Position numbers and translations under genes: made by a program. Below, piece after piece: positions 11,040 to 23,219 of a stretch of 64,000 nucleotides of DNA. The stretch's first letter is position 1; each line of letters begins with the position of its first letter. Origin of the DNA: Deroplatys truncata (taxonomy: Eukaryota > Arthropoda > Insecta > Mantodea > Mantidae); NCBI GenBank assembly GCA_030765065.1, contig CM060975.1, positions 195,467,507-195,531,506 on the forward strand. The letters are read 5' to 3'. The notes beneath the pieces are model-generated. The model had not been told where the DNA came from, did not search any database, and saw only the letters and a program-made list of their open reading frames with translations.

Positions 11040-11668
11040 AATAATATAGTATGCAACTCGTATATAAGCTTTGTTATTCCATTCTGAATATTAATCTCAC
11101 GTGCTATTTATCCACTATGCCACAATCTAAAAGATTAAGTATTTGTGGCATATATCAGCACCAGCTCAGGAAAGTTTCTTCTCCAAGAAAGTGCTTAGCA
11201 ATCTTAATTTAGTAACTTAAGTATAGAATACTAAGCTTGTTTTTAAAGCATACCTTTATTTCTTTAAAAGGAAGCATTTAGTTTACGAGTAGGATACCAT
11301 AAATGAAGAGAGCGATTGAAATATTTAATGTTTTGTCTTTGCCTTGAGCGTTATGGGCGACTTGTTACCCTTCTAGCAATTAACAGAATCCACAGTTCTG
11401 CTCGCGTTATTGCTTTAAATTCGGAGATTTTTCTCCGTCTCTCTCTCCCGCTTTTCCATTGTTTTTCTCACTCTCCCCTTTCTTCTCCTTTTAGGCCAAG
11501 GACCTTTTACGGACTCAAAGCTGAAGTTTCCAACCATCGCTTCTTACGGCGCCCCAAAGATCGTTTCCCTCTAGGATGGCAATTAAGCGCCTTAGGGATC
11601 CTACTAGAGTGCATTCGGTATATACCTTTCTTCCAGTTGTTCAGTTACTGTTTGATATATTGAATTAC
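11040..11668. other. Unassigned sequence
   Basis: No recognised gene. Part of 11510-11668 may belong to the LINE 3' relic that follows. Confidence 0.35.
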
Positions 11669-11893
11669 AGCTAGAGGTAATTCAACGGTAATTTCGGGCG
11701 TAAAAATCCCTAGCATGCCATCCTTCGAAAGGGGAGTAAAGCCGGTGGTCTCGTGCCGTAGATTTACGGCACGTAAAAGAACCTCAAGCCTGATAAAGAG
11801 GCCTCTGAGCAAAATTACCGGTCTTTCACTCCCAATATAGAATGGGACGCTAAGGAACACAGCAGTTAAAGAGCGTCCATAATCAAATAAAAA
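11669..11893 (+). mobile_element. LINE 3'-end relic with terminal hairpin
   Basis: Contains AAAGCCGGTGGTCTCGTGCC with a GTGCCGTA/TACGGCAC inverted pair at 11753-11772. It ends GGGACGCTAAGG..AGTTAAAGAGCGTCCATAAT, where GGACGCT/AGCGTCC form a stem, then an A-rich tail. The same terminal block recurs at 54774-54822. A stem just before an A-rich tail is common at LINE 3' ends. The parent LINE is not identified. Confidence 0.5.
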
Positions 11894-11896
11894 CAA

Positions 11897-12309
11897 TACA
11901 GGAGGCTACAGGCCGTAGAGAGACAGGTCACAGAGAGGCGCGGAAGTCGCTAACATTTCCAAGCTCGCAGATCCGTCCCACTGAGGGAGAGGGTGAAGAA
12001 CGACCCACCAACAAGCACCCCTCTGGTGTCCACGGAGAATACTCTTTCCATTGAGTATGCCACCGCGCCATCTGTCGATACCGCCATATGCCACGAAATC
12101 TAGAAGCACACTTTAAAGATGAAAAGGAAACGGAATGAAAGGAAAATGATGAGAAAGAAAGCTGGCAGAGAAGATACCAAGCTCAGCATTTACCTTTCGA
12201 CCCCGGAGGATCCACGACAAATCCATGGGTCAGTGGGCGGCCGCCGGGAATCGAAACCCGGACCTCCCGAATGCGAGTCGCACACATTACCGCGGCACCA
12301 TCTCGCTCG
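11897..12309 (-). mobile_element. tRNA-derived SINE (family 1/2 head, family 2-like body), minus strand
   Basis: On the minus strand the head GAGCGAGATGGTGCCGCGGTAATGTGTGCG is followed by a B-box-like GGTTTCGATTCCC. The body includes GCGAGCTTGGAAATGTTAGCGACTTCCGCGCC, which resembles AACTGGAAATATTAAGGATTTCTGCGCG in the copy at 8691. Confidence 0.7.
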
Positions 12310-13200
12310 ATTATACTTGCAACTTGCAACTCCTTTAGCACTCCTTCATTGTGTTTGTGGTCTCATGATGTATAGTCAACTGTTGAACGCATAAATCTCA
12401 TTCCATTAGTGGCTGCTTTGTTTTCAACTTTACTTTTCATTGTCCATGCCTCGCTACCATAAGACCAGTCCCGCTATAATCTTGTAGAGGCGTAGTTTAT
12501 ATGCCTCCACCGTACTCTTGAGGTTTTCATTGTGTTATCATCACCATGGTTCTGGTGTACCTAAAAATTTTATCTGGTATACCTACATCATCCACAAAGG
12601 ATTCTTATAGCCAAAATATCAAAATTAATTTACTTTTTCGAGTAGTTTATTTGTTAGACAGATTTTATCTGTCACAAAAGCATCAATTTTTTTATTTACA
12701 AATTTGTCCATCTCTCTGCCTCTATTTTTCTCCTTATTTCTCCCACTCTTTTTCCGTTTCTATTCTCTCAATCTCTTCCCTTCCATTTTAGTTGCCGAAC
12801 TTTATCCTCTGTCCAATTTAAATGCATGTAATGCTTTGAAAACAGGTGGTAAACTATTTTTCTAGACTTAAACAATTAAAACATTAGTAAAATGCTTAAG
12901 TCCACAGAATCCCTACTCTTCCTTAGGTTTGCCATGTAATTGAAACTCGTGGTAATCTGCGTGCACACAGGAATACTATTAAAAAAAAGTAGGTATAACA
13001 TCTTAAATATTCATTGTATGGAAATCATGTAAATTGAAAAACTTTTATAAACGTCATTCTTACAAACTTTTGTTGCATAACATATTTAAAAGGTTTGAAT
13101 AACAACGATCTTTTTTATTTTGAACACTAGAAACTCCCACCTTCCTGAGGTAGAATAGATGGCTAAGTTTTCGCTCGTTATTATTGATGTTTTACATTTA
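12310..13200. other. Unassigned AT-rich sequence
   Basis: No gene or named repeat recognised. A pyrimidine-rich tract lies at 12705-12790. Confidence 0.4.
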
Positions 13201-13204
13201 TATG

Positions 13205-14028
13205 GCATTCTCTACCCTCTATCGCTTACTAGTGGATATACCTACAAATTATTCTTATGAAAGTTTATTTTCCCGTCTATTTATTTTAATCGAGATAAAC
13301 TTTTCCGGAAGTAGCTGCCCACAGATTTCGTTATAGATACTAAAGGAATAGCGACAGTCAAATGTTTAAGATCTGGGCTCTATATGCTCGCCATAAAATA
13401 TCATACTCTTTTTATGACATGACAGAGAAACAACTGAAAATCGACAGGACTTAAAAATACCTAAGTGTTGAACAATTCGAACCATTAATTAAGGATACCT
13501 CGGAAATGGCTGATGCCACAAAAAAGTTATTTGAAATAAATGTGTGTAAAGAAATCTATATTTTTCGTGTAGTACGTTTTCGCTATCGCTTAACTTTTAC
13601 CTACCAGTTGCACAAGGTTGTACAAAATTTCTTCCAAATGAACAGAACTTCACAGGCTACTCCAAGAAAATTCAAAATATACATTTTCTTTATCCTGTAA
13701 ATATTTTCAATATGTGGTATTTTAATCAAAATCTTTATAGCCATTTTAAGAAAATAAATTTGATAAATGTTCCATGTGAAGGGTAGTTTGGGTAGATTAT
13801 CTTGAAAATCTTCGTGTCGCAGCTTTGAAAGATACTGAAGCGTTTTTGAGCTATGCTGTTCACACACATACACACGTACACACACAGAACCTGTTTCTAA
13901 AAATGCCTTTTTCGGGTTCGGTGGGCTTCAAAACATACATTTCCAGTGAAATCTCGACCTCGAATTTTTTTAGTAGAATACAATACTTCCCCTGCTTACT
14001 ATACATAGTAGAGAAAGTAAAAATGTAT
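13205..14028 (-). mobile_element. HINE-like element, older subfamily, minus strand
   Basis: Ends at the 5' arm TAGAGAAAGT (14019-14028) after CTGCTTACTATACATAGTAGAG. It carries ATTTTCGAGTTTCACCGG-type, ACCAGTTGCACAAGG and TCGTGTCGCAGC core blocks in reverse. The other end reads CTCTACCCTCTATCGCTTACTAGTGGATATACC. This marks a subfamily seen also at 19797-20664, 48433-49281 and 62456-62541. The terminal stem-loop is missing. Confidence 0.75.
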
Positions 14029-14364
14029 AGTAAGAAGCAAACGCATACATTGCAGAGAAACTATAATGACCGAAAATAGGAGCGCAATCGCGAATGAATC
14101 GATATTAAGTTTGTCTTATTTATTGTTCTTAAGTTGACGATGTTTGATGACCATAGAAAATTGTTATTACTTATAATAAAGATAGTTTAAGATTAAATTT
14201 AATCATTCTGTTATTGTATTAATAAACAACAAAGAAAAAGAAGAAAAATCAGGATTGGCATTTCATATGTCAGCTGTCGTTATTGTAGACAACCCGCAGG
14301 ACACAAAGTTAGAAGTCCTAAATCGTGAAACGTGGATGAATATCTAATTTCTAAGTCTTTTTTT
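14029..14364. other. Unassigned sequence
   Basis: A spacer between two HINE-like copies; nothing recognised. Confidence 0.4.
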
Positions 14365-15178
14365 ACTTTCTCTAGTACGTATAGTCAATAAGGGAAGTGT
14401 TGCATTCCACCCAAAATTCGGTACCGAGATTTCACCGGAATACATATTTTGAAGCCCCCTGAATCCAAAAAAAAAACATTTTTGAAAACATGTCCTTGCC
14501 TGTCTGTCTGTGAACAGTATAACTCAGTATTTGAATTTAGTATCTTCCAAGGATGAGACACGAAAATTTCAAGAAAATTCCTTCACCCCTAACTGCCTTT
14601 TACATGAAATAGTTTTCAAAAATTTTGATTTTCTCAAAAATGGCTCTAATGATTTTTATTAAAATATATATGTTCAAGATATTTTCATGGCAAATAAAAT
14701 GCATATCTTGAATTTTCTAGGAATGTCCCCAAAAGTCCTCTTCATTCTGAATGACTTTCCATAACTGGTAAACGGTAAGAGAGACAAAAGTTTACTTCAC
14801 CAAAAATGTAAATCTCGTTAAAACACACAACTTATGCGACATACATTTGTTTTGTCGAGTGCACCATTTCCGACATATTCCTTGTTATTTGTTTGAATTT
14901 TCAAATACTTATATCTTTCTCAAATGAGAGTTCGTTATTCTTTTACGTCCTGGACATGCAAAGAGAATGAAATGCTCCACATAGCAAGCAGCTCTTAAAA
15001 GAATTGACTATCGCTTAAAGTTCTTGCACCTTATTCCCCTTGCACCTACGAGAAAATTAGCAATAACTTAGTTTCTACAAATGTTTATCTCTATTAACAT
15101 GAAGTAGATGAAGAATAAGCGTTTGTAAAAATAGTTTGTACAAGAGTAGAAAAAGTCATGTGAGTGCAACACATCAGA
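14365..15178 (+). mobile_element. HINE-like element, complete but diverged
   Basis: Starts ACTTTCTCTAGTACG in a T-run and ends TCATGTGAGTGCAACACATCAGA before TTTTT. The microsatellite has shrunk to CCTTGCCTGTCTGTCTG near 14495, and the CAAAAACGAACAGTCGG block is deleted. Both asymmetric arms and the 3' stem-loop remain. Confidence 0.85.
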
Positions 15179-15221
15179 TTTTTGAAGAGGCTGGATGACT
15201 GGATGTGCGGAGTGTGTGGAT

Positions 15222-15965
15222 TAGATTAGATTAGATTAGATTAGATTGCATTCTGTGAGTTCACTAGCAGCCATAAAGGCTTGTGAACATAGAACATGTC
15301 AAGGAAATGTACAAAAATTATATATAAACATAAATATTACATAGAATATGGAACATTTGAAATAAAATACACATATTATATGCGTGTTAAGGAAATGTAC
15401 GATAAAGTTACATATATACATAAATATTACATAGTATACAGAACATTTAAAATAAAATAAAGACATATTATATACAAAATGAAACAAATCAAGTGTAATT
15501 TTGTACAGAGTTGAATACCTCCTTACTGTTATAAGGTTAACATACGTATAGGCAAGAACAGTTATTTTAACATTCACTAGGATTTTACCTTTGTTCTATT
15601 TGATTTGTAATGCATAGCATTTACTGTCAGTTCTTAATATACATACATTTAAATAGCTTCATTAATTCTAAAGCAGGTATCAAATATGACTGGCAATTGT
15701 CATTAATATTTACTAATACTACTTACAGAGCTATATAAGTATTATCATCAGGATAATCTGTCATTCAGATAATCTTGTACAGAATAATATGCTTTTGAGC
15801 ATAGGTACTCTTTAACAGCAGTTTTAAAGACATTGAAATTGTCAACTTTTCTCTTAAGATCATTAGGGAGAGTATTAAATATTTTTATGGTCTCGTAATA
15901 TACACCTTTCTGGAAGCAAGAAAGCTTTGTGGTGATCGTATGTGAAGTTAAATTTACTTAGTAGC
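15222..15965 (-). mobile_element. LINE 3' end with pentanucleotide tail, minus strand
   Basis: On the minus strand, a coding remnant at about 15965-15750 is followed by an AT-rich 3' region and a tail of repeated AATCT units (plus strand TTAGA x5 at 15222-15248). The 3' region includes an imperfect 88-bp direct repeat (15299-15387 and 15388-15475, each starting T.AAGGAAATGTAC). Tandem-repeat tails are typical of several LINE clades. It may belong to the same element as 16725-18960 or to a different LINE. Confidence 0.6.
15750..15965 (-). pseudogene. LINE ORF2 C-terminal fragment
   Basis: Minus-strand translation gives a KGVYYETIKIFNTLPNDLK segment, then VDNFNVFKTAVKEYL and YYSVQDYL. This is the pattern that closes ORF2 in CR1/Jockey-like LINEs (FN.LP..IK ... 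F...LK.YL ... FYS...YL). No reverse-transcriptase core lies upstream; at about 15965 the match stops and unrelated sequence runs to 16725. Confidence 0.65.
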
Positions 15966-16724
15966 ATTTGTTTCTGTTATGCTGCGGAGGTGGGGAAATG
16001 GGCACATTTTAGTTCTATTTGTCGCCATGTGCGGCACCAGGAGAGCTGATTGAGGATTGTCCTAGCTGCTCTGTGACGAAGGGATTGGGTGTGTCCTTTC
16101 AGCTCTTGAGGTGCACACGTCGATGATGGTGAGTTCTTCCATGGCCTAGCACCGCTGGGTTTCTATTTCTGATCGCGATCTTCCGGGTGCCACTGTTATA
16201 TTTATTCGAAAGCAGATTAACGTTTCAAGTTTATTGATAACGTGTATTCGGCAGTCAAACGAGTTTCAGGTCATATTATTTCTCATGTATTGGTGAAACT
16301 TGAGGAAAACTGCTATTATACATGCTAAATTCCATTCCGTGTCTCAATTTTGGCTGCGAGTTCTTATTTTCACTTGTTTATTCTGAATGCATTGGTGTTT
16401 TAAATAGTGTATTCTTGTTATTGCGTGCTTAATATCTTTGGATGGTTAATGCATTAGAGATTATATAACTGTTTATCCTTTCCAAGTGTATTCTACGTTA
16501 CGTGTATTCAAGGATACTGTCAGATTGTCTTCAGATTATTGTGCTGTCGCGCGCGTTATGGCCAGGGACTTTCGTTTACGATGGGACAAACATTTTAAGG
16601 ATAATCGCACTCAATATATACCATTAGCCAATGACAGAGTGTGCAAGTCAATTGACCAATCAAAGCTGCAGCGATGCCAGGGAAGATGGCGTCTTCCTCA
16701 AATTTGTTGAAAAATCCTGTGTAG
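15966..16724. other. Unassigned sequence between two LINE segments
   Basis: Replaces the place where a reverse-transcriptase domain would be expected if the two flanking LINE pieces were one element. No RT motif was found. Near 16683-16700 is a GGAAGATGGCGTCTTCC palindrome. Confidence 0.4.
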
Positions 16725-17800
16725 CATTCTCTTATTTTGCGAATGTTGTACCATATAATTTTTTGGGGTATTTGGTGATTCATAGATGACAAGAATTTTA
16801 GTCAAGCTTCTTTTTTGCCGAGCTTTACTACTTGACGTGCCTTTGCACTTAATTTTAATAACTCAATTTTATTATGTGTTGTGAGTTGACGTTTATACTT
16901 ATAATAAGCTTTATTTTTTGCTGCTATAGCTGTGTTGTAGTTTTCGTTCCACCAAGGAACGCGTTTCTTTAAAGTTACTGTTATAGAAATCACCTGATTG
17001 GAGTATAACATTTGTAAACGCATTTATTATTTGGTTTTCACTGGATTGGTGAAACTTCTGTGTTGAGGTTAACTGACACAACTGTTTGGAAATATATGTC
17101 TTAAATTCATTCCAATTTTCATGTTAAAGATCCCATTTTTTTTGTGGAATAACCTTTAATTGAGTGTTATTAACGTGACTAAATATTATGGGATAGTGAT
17201 CGCTGTTGTAAAGTTCTTTTGACTCTGTCCATCATAATTTTCGAAGATATCTGGAGTGCTTAAAGTTAAATCTATAGCACCTGCAGTGCCATAGGCAATG
17301 CTAAAGTAAGTTGGAGAAGAATCATTTACTAAATTTAATTCTTGGTCTTCTATAAATTGTATTATGTTACCTCTTTTTTTTGGTGAACTTACCACCCCAT
17401 ATAGAGTTGTGACTGTTAAAATCTCCTAGCAGGATGAAAGGCTTAGGTAGTTGGTGCGTTAGTTATTGTAGTTCTTTGAGATTTAGTGGAGTTTTGTTCG
17501 GTAAATAAAGGTTGCAGATCGAGATTCTAGATGACATGCGACCGCTTCAAGTTGAGTGTTAAGGATTATGGGTTTATGTGATAGTTAGCTACACCTCCAC
17601 TTGCATGAACGCAGTCGTTTCTGCTCTTGTGGAAAGGGAGGTATCCTAGTAAAAGAAAGAGTATTCTTGTTTGAAATTTGTTTCCTGAATACAAATTATA
17701 TCAGGGTTGTGTTTCACAATTGAAATTTTGAGAAATTCATAGTCAGAATAAAAGCCATCAATATTCCACTAAAGGAGTTTCATTTTTCGGATGAGAGCTT
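16725..17800 (-). pseudogene. I-clade LINE endonuclease domain and start of RT linker
   Basis: Apurinic-type endonuclease that nicks target DNA for LINE retrotransposition. On the minus strand, across several frames, motifs appear in the right order. WNIDGFYSDYEFL is near 17770, FILLGDFNSHNSIWG at 17440-17398, SPTYFSIAYG..AIDLTL near 17310, and SDHYP near 17200. After these come the linker WNENYNTAIAAKNKAYYKYKR (16950) and AKARQVV. The catalytic D (GDFN) and the SDH motif survive, but frameshifts and stops break the frame. The match ends at about 16725 after WYNIRKIREC, before the reverse-transcriptase core. Confidence 0.78.
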
Positions 17801-18960
17801 AAGTAGAAGATCAGATCGGAGTATTCTTGCTATGTGAGAGATTCTAGCTTTTATACTATGATCTTTGAGGTGAAGATGAAGCTTTTTAGCGTACGTGAAA
17901 GCTTCTCCAAGTCTGAGGTATAGTTAAGGGCTACAGCATTGATATCGTGTATCCCTACTGCGTCCTTTAAGAAACTCGAAAGTTGTAGCAAATTCAAACA
18001 GAATTCCTGAGGAGAGTTCTTTATTACTTCCTTAACTGACATTAGCATGTTACTGATTATAGGAGGTTTATTCTTTGGTTTTGAAGTCTTTGTATGTAAT
18101 GTCAACTTCTCATTTGTTTTCTGTTCGTCACTGCTACTTTCTGATGAGTAGCAATGTATCTCAGTTTCACTATTAGATATTAAGCTTATTTTCTAAGGTG
18201 TTTGCATAGCAGATGAACCACTAGTGCTTATTGGAAGATGGGCCAGTTTTCGCTTCTTCGGTGCAAGTTACACTTATTTTGTATTATTTATGGAATCTTC
18301 CACTGTTTGTGTTTCATATGGTTTGTCTTTTGGAGCTGATGGACTCCCCTTAGCTAAGTGGCCTGTTTGCTTGCAAAGAAAGCAAGTGGGATTTTCTGAG
18401 GAGACATATACCCAGTTGTATCTTCAAAGGTAATCTCTAACTTTTCAGGAATTTTCTCAGAATCTGTGAGTCAGACGTACATTTGCCTGCGAACACTCTA
18501 AATGTGAGAAAATCCCGGTTCAGTGATTTCTGCTTTGATATAGGTAATTTGGGAAGTATTTGTACTCTTAACTCGAATAGCTTTTCTTGGAAAGTATGCT
18601 TAGGTATGACAGGGCAAACGTTGGATGGGATAACTGTTGTGTTCTTGGTAATGAGAGGTCTAAAATCTAGAATAGTTTCATTTATTGTAACTGAATCATA
18701 CTTTTGGGTCAGATCATTTACGATCGTCTTATCTGATAGAAACATACAAATTCTAACATTTGGAATCCAAGATAAAAAGCGTATGTTAGCAGGATCTGCT
18801 AGTTTACAATTGCTAAGATGCAGTCTTTTAACATTATAGCATCATTAGATTCTATCACTATAGCTTGATCTTTGTTAGTGGCTGTCTGTGTTATTGATGC
18901 ATAACTACGAACCTTAGTTTCAGTAGCTAACTTAGGAAAACTGTTGGGTTGAGTATTATC
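17801..18960 (-). pseudogene. I-clade LINE ORF1 (gag-like) remnant
   Basis: RNA-binding ORF1 protein of an I-type LINE. The minus strand gives NIRFLSWIPNVRICMFLSDK, LDFRPLI, IPSNVCPVIPKHTFQEKL and then, near 18375-18335, CFLCKQTGHLAKG. This is a zinc knuckle of form C-x2-C-x4-H in which the last Cys reads Ser. The order (RRM-like segment, then CCHC) matches I-element ORF1. A further open frame at 17851-18105 is its C-terminal part. Stops and frameshifts make it non-functional. Confidence 0.7.
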
Positions 18961-19796
18961 TTGAACTCATCTAGTCAGCAGCCAAGGAAAAGTGATAACA
19001 GCAAAAAACGCTTGGAATCCAATTCTTCTTCTTCTTTTAGCACTACTATTAGTTAAATCGAATTGGTTTACACTATTTTAGGTGCAATTAACCGATTTTA
19101 TGATAATAATTCACCAAAATATAGATGTAAATTGGTAGAACGATTTAATAGCCACCATGGCCTAGCTGATCCCCAAGGTCTATCATGAAAAGAAGCATTC
19201 ATTAACCTCAACGAAATTTTCGTAAAATTATCAGCACTAGTGCTACTACTGTTGATAGTTTTCAGTTTAATCTCGTTTACTGCATTTATCACAACTGTAA
19301 TTCAGTAAATAATTAGAGTTAATATAAGTACTGGCCTTGTCGTTCCCCCAATATTACGAACCGAACGTTTCATGGTATTGGTACCTCCAGTTTGGTAATT
19401 CAAAATGTGAGCAAAAGCAACTATTAAGTTATTACCGAAGATATCTAAACGGAGGTAAGTGGTGGGAAGAAAACTGTGTGAATATTAATGATAAGAGTGT
19501 CTTGGTGTATTTCGCTCTAAGAAACGAAATTAAATTTAAGTCTCCAGGAAGTTTGTGGTCTGAGTTTTCGATGCCTAAAACTATAATAAAAACAAAACAT
19601 GGAATTGGAGGAATTGATAGATAAATATTTGAAAATAAATGTATTGTGATGATTTTACTTACAGCACTGGCGTTAACTGCCATTTATTCAGTATTTTGAC
19701 TTTTGTCTTCACAGCAATGATATTACGTGTAGGAATGTCAAATTACAATCCATGACAACAGTAACTGAAAATTAGTTATATCGTGAAAAACAAATT
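18961..19796. other. Unassigned sequence
   Basis: May include the LINE 5' end (a minus-strand open frame at 19098-19292 has no motif). Two overlapping 80-95 codon frames on opposite strands at 19337-19683 also show no family signature. Confidence 0.35.
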
Positions 19797-20664
19797 TCTG
19801 ATACGTTACATTCACATGACTTTACCCTCTCTCGAGTATTAATGGATATAAAATATTCTTATTAAAGCTAATTTTTTGACTACTTAATTTTAACCGAGAC
19901 AAATCTTTGCAGAGGTAGCTACATTACAAATTTCGTTATAAATGCAAAGGAAATAGCGACAGTGAAATGTTTAAGAACTGGACGACTATATACAGATCTT
20001 AAAATTTCATACTATTTCCTTGCAACCGCGAGAAACAACGGAGTATTGACAGGACCTTAAAAGAATGACAAAGAATGCAACAATATAAATATTATTAACG
20101 GATACATCGATAATGGCTGATGCCAAAAAAAAGGTATTCGAAAAAAATTGTGTGTTTTAAAGATATTTGTGTGAGTTTTCGTCTATGTTTAACGTTTACC
20201 AGTTATAAAAGATTATAAAAAATTCCTTTTGAGGAGGATTTCACAGGCTATTCCCAGAAAATTCAAAATGTGAATTTTATTTGTCACGTAAATATCATTA
20301 ATATATGGCATTTTAATCAAAATCGATAGAGATATTTTCGAGAAAATAAAAAATGTTGACGAGCGTTTCATGTAAAGGGTAATTAGAGATGGCGGAATTT
20401 CCTTGAAAAGCTTCGTGACGCATCTTTGGAAGATACTGAACTTAAGTACCAAGTTTGGTATTTATCCAACTTTTTGTGTTTTAGTTATGCTGTTCGCATA
20501 CAAATACACTAGTACACGCAGGCACGGGCCTTTTTCTAAAAATGCTAATTTTAGATTCAGGGAGCTTCAAATGTGCATTTCCGGTAAATCTTCGTATCAA
20601 ATTCTTGGGTGAAAAGCAATAGGTATCTTACCCTTCTACCTACTCTGTACGTGGTAGAAAAAGT
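19797..20664 (-). mobile_element. HINE-like element, older subfamily, minus strand
   Basis: Reads TCTGATACGTTACATTCACATGACTTTACCC (3' stem-loop ATACGTTACATTCACAT, degraded) to GTGGTAGAAAAAGT. The internal variant TATTAATGGATATAAAATATTCTTATTAAAGC is shared with the 13205, 48433 and 62456 copies. The microsatellite remnant is ACAAATACACTAGTACACGC near 20500. Confidence 0.8.
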
Positions 20665-21216
20665 AAAATACAAATCAGCTTTATATATTTCCTAATTCGC
20701 TATTGTCCCGAATAGTTAAAAAGTACATTTTTACACGCCATTTCCTTGAAACAAAGAAAATGAATAATGGCCTGCAATTAGGATAAACACTACCATATTG
20801 TGATAAATTTATGGTTGCTCCTTTAAGACGGGCGGCTAATGGTCCCTAATGGATAACATGAATCATCGTGATTCCGGAAATGCAATATTGTAAACCACTG
20901 TCGTTGCAAAAACGGCGCTTAAGTATTTTCGATAAAAACCAATGGTTTGTTTACCGGCCACAAACTTCTTTGTTTTATTGTTTCTGCTGACCGAGCTTGA
21001 CCTGATCCTAATGATCCGGACGATTGATTCCTCAATCGCTCACTGGAAAACGCCGCTAAATTCTTTCCCACGTATTACATGTTCATCTGCCACTTCCATA
21101 AACAAACAATAGGGTTATGAAACATGTACTCTATTTCATAACCACCTCTTTCCTCCCCTTCGCTTTCAAAATTAGGCCTTAAGGCGTTTCCTTCCCTTAT
21201 TTGCCTAGTCACCCAC
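20665..21216. other. Unassigned sequence
   Basis: No gene or repeat recognised. Confidence 0.4.
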
Positions 21217-21737
21217 CAAACGGAATGGCACAGCCAGCAATGTCTGTTGCCCGCATTTGGAAGGTCCCGGCTTCGATTTCCGGATGACCGCCCACTCTGA
21301 CTATGGGCTTTCCGTGGTTTTCCTCTGGTCGCCTAGACGATTGCCGGGGTGGTATATTCTACCACGCTTTCTCCTTTCCCCTATTTCCTCTCACTTTATC
21401 TCTCCCTTTCACGTTTCAGGTGTGTCTTCGTGTCCTGCGAAGCTGGCGGTGACGGGCAAATGACGTAGTTGCTTGCGCATTGGAAAGACTTGTCCCCCCG
21501 TTAGGGTCGCTTCGGCGCCCTCCTTCGGGTTTCTTCATCTTTACTGGTGAGTGGGTGTTCAAACTATTAGGAACTTCTGCTCGTCTTCGTGGGTCTGTCT
21601 CCCTGCGGACTTAGGACCTTCTACAGCTCCTTCACCTCATACTGCCTCTCGGGTGGTGTAGCCACAATAAATCAAGCTCGTCGCAGTGGCGAGGTGTGCC
21701 CCTCCGCCAACACATCCTACATCCTACCTCGCCAACC
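21217..21737 (+). mobile_element. tRNA-derived SINE, family 2
   Basis: Head AAACGGAATGGCACAGCC, a degenerate B box GGCTTCGATTTCC, then CTCTGGTCGCCTAGACGATTGCCGGGG. The body ends TGTAGCCACAATAAATCAAGCTCGTCGCAGTGG ... CACATCCTACATCC. It matches the copy at 8691-9213 over its whole length. Confidence 0.8.
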
Positions 21738-23215
21738 CGACTCTAAAAGGTTGTTCCTATTCTTATTTTCCCTGCTGGTTTATATTTGTAAATCTTATAT
21801 GAAGCGTGAATATAGCCTCTTCCAAACCTCAATCGTACTCGTACATTGTGCTAGCTGTATTATTCGACATTGCACAGGTGAATTTTATAAGGACTGTAGC
21901 AAAATGGTATTCCTCCATTTGTAGCGTAGCTTTCCTCCAAGTAGCCGGTGAACATGATTTAAGAAATATGCGTCTGGAGAAGTTTTATTCCCCTAGTATT
22001 GCTCTTTCTACAACTATACTTACAGTAGTCATGGATAACACACATGTACGTCAACCTTCTTTAGCATTCAATTCCGGATGTGCTGATGTATCCATGGAGA
22101 GTTTCCTGTTGTATCATAGCTTCGGCATTATAGGCATGAAGGTTCTCTGCATGTTGCAGCGAGGTTCCATACAAAGAGCTTTCAAATGCTTGTATAAATG
22201 AAAGTGTAAAAACTGTAAAGGGAGATTCTGGAGGCCAAGAATTAGGCGGATTTATTTCCAGTTATCAAGGAAGACATGATTTGATACCGACGAAAATTGA
22301 CGTTAAAATGGGCAGCAGTACAAACTACGTGTTTTGTTATATTGGTTCTAACAGAACGCTTAGTTGGAAGAACACGAAAATTCGCCATCAGTGTCTGACC
22401 AAACGTACATGTAAACAATGCATTGCAATAAATAAATATAAATACATATAGAAGATATGGTATTTAACCAAATCGTTGGTCAGTTTTGAAAAATAAAAGT
22501 GCTCTATTTAAAGGTTATTTTATGTATGTGTGAGTGAATGTGCGACACTTTAAATCAGACAGAATGTTCACGATGGGTGATCAGCCAGTGCCTGGTATGA
22601 GAGCGAGGAAGTACAGTGCCTTCGTTTTATGCCAAGGCCACAACTGCCTTATGTGCGCATCGGCCGAGACAGCAATGACCTTGGTATTATGCCACTGCTC
22701 AGAAGCGGTGCAACACGTGTCAAAGGTAAGTTTATCAGCTGTTGTCTCAGTCATTGCTTTGTCTTCGTGCTGTAAAGCATTTCGACAATACGTGTTGTGT
22801 GCTGGAATGTTATTCTCTTATTAATCCATGGGAATGCTTGCCAACAAATTCACGCATGAACAGCGAATTTTTATGTACGATACATATGTGAATACTGAAT
22901 AATGTAGACAGGTATGTAAACAATTTCAGCAGCAATTTTCTGGTTAACCAGTTCTGGATAGAGACACTGCAAGTTTGGTCAATAAATTTAGAACAACGGG
23001 ATCGCAAAGCGCTAAAAATAAAGTTTATAGGAACAATCCCCATACCATAGCCGAACTTAAAGAGAATATAAAAACAGAAATTACGAACATTACATGTGAA
23101 TGGTAATTTCATCCGATGATGTCAAGATGGACACCACTTTCAACAACACTTATAACAAGGTTAATAGTCATTACATATATGTTACTAACACTAGTGAGTA
23201 ACCGAACGAAAACCC
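21738..23215. other. Unassigned sequence
   Basis: Open frames of 95-131 codons at 21589-22201 start in SINE DNA and have no recognisable motif. The region holds one arm (22617-22638) of a perfect 22-bp inverted repeat with 23262-23283. Confidence 0.35.
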
Positions 23216-23219
23216 CACA

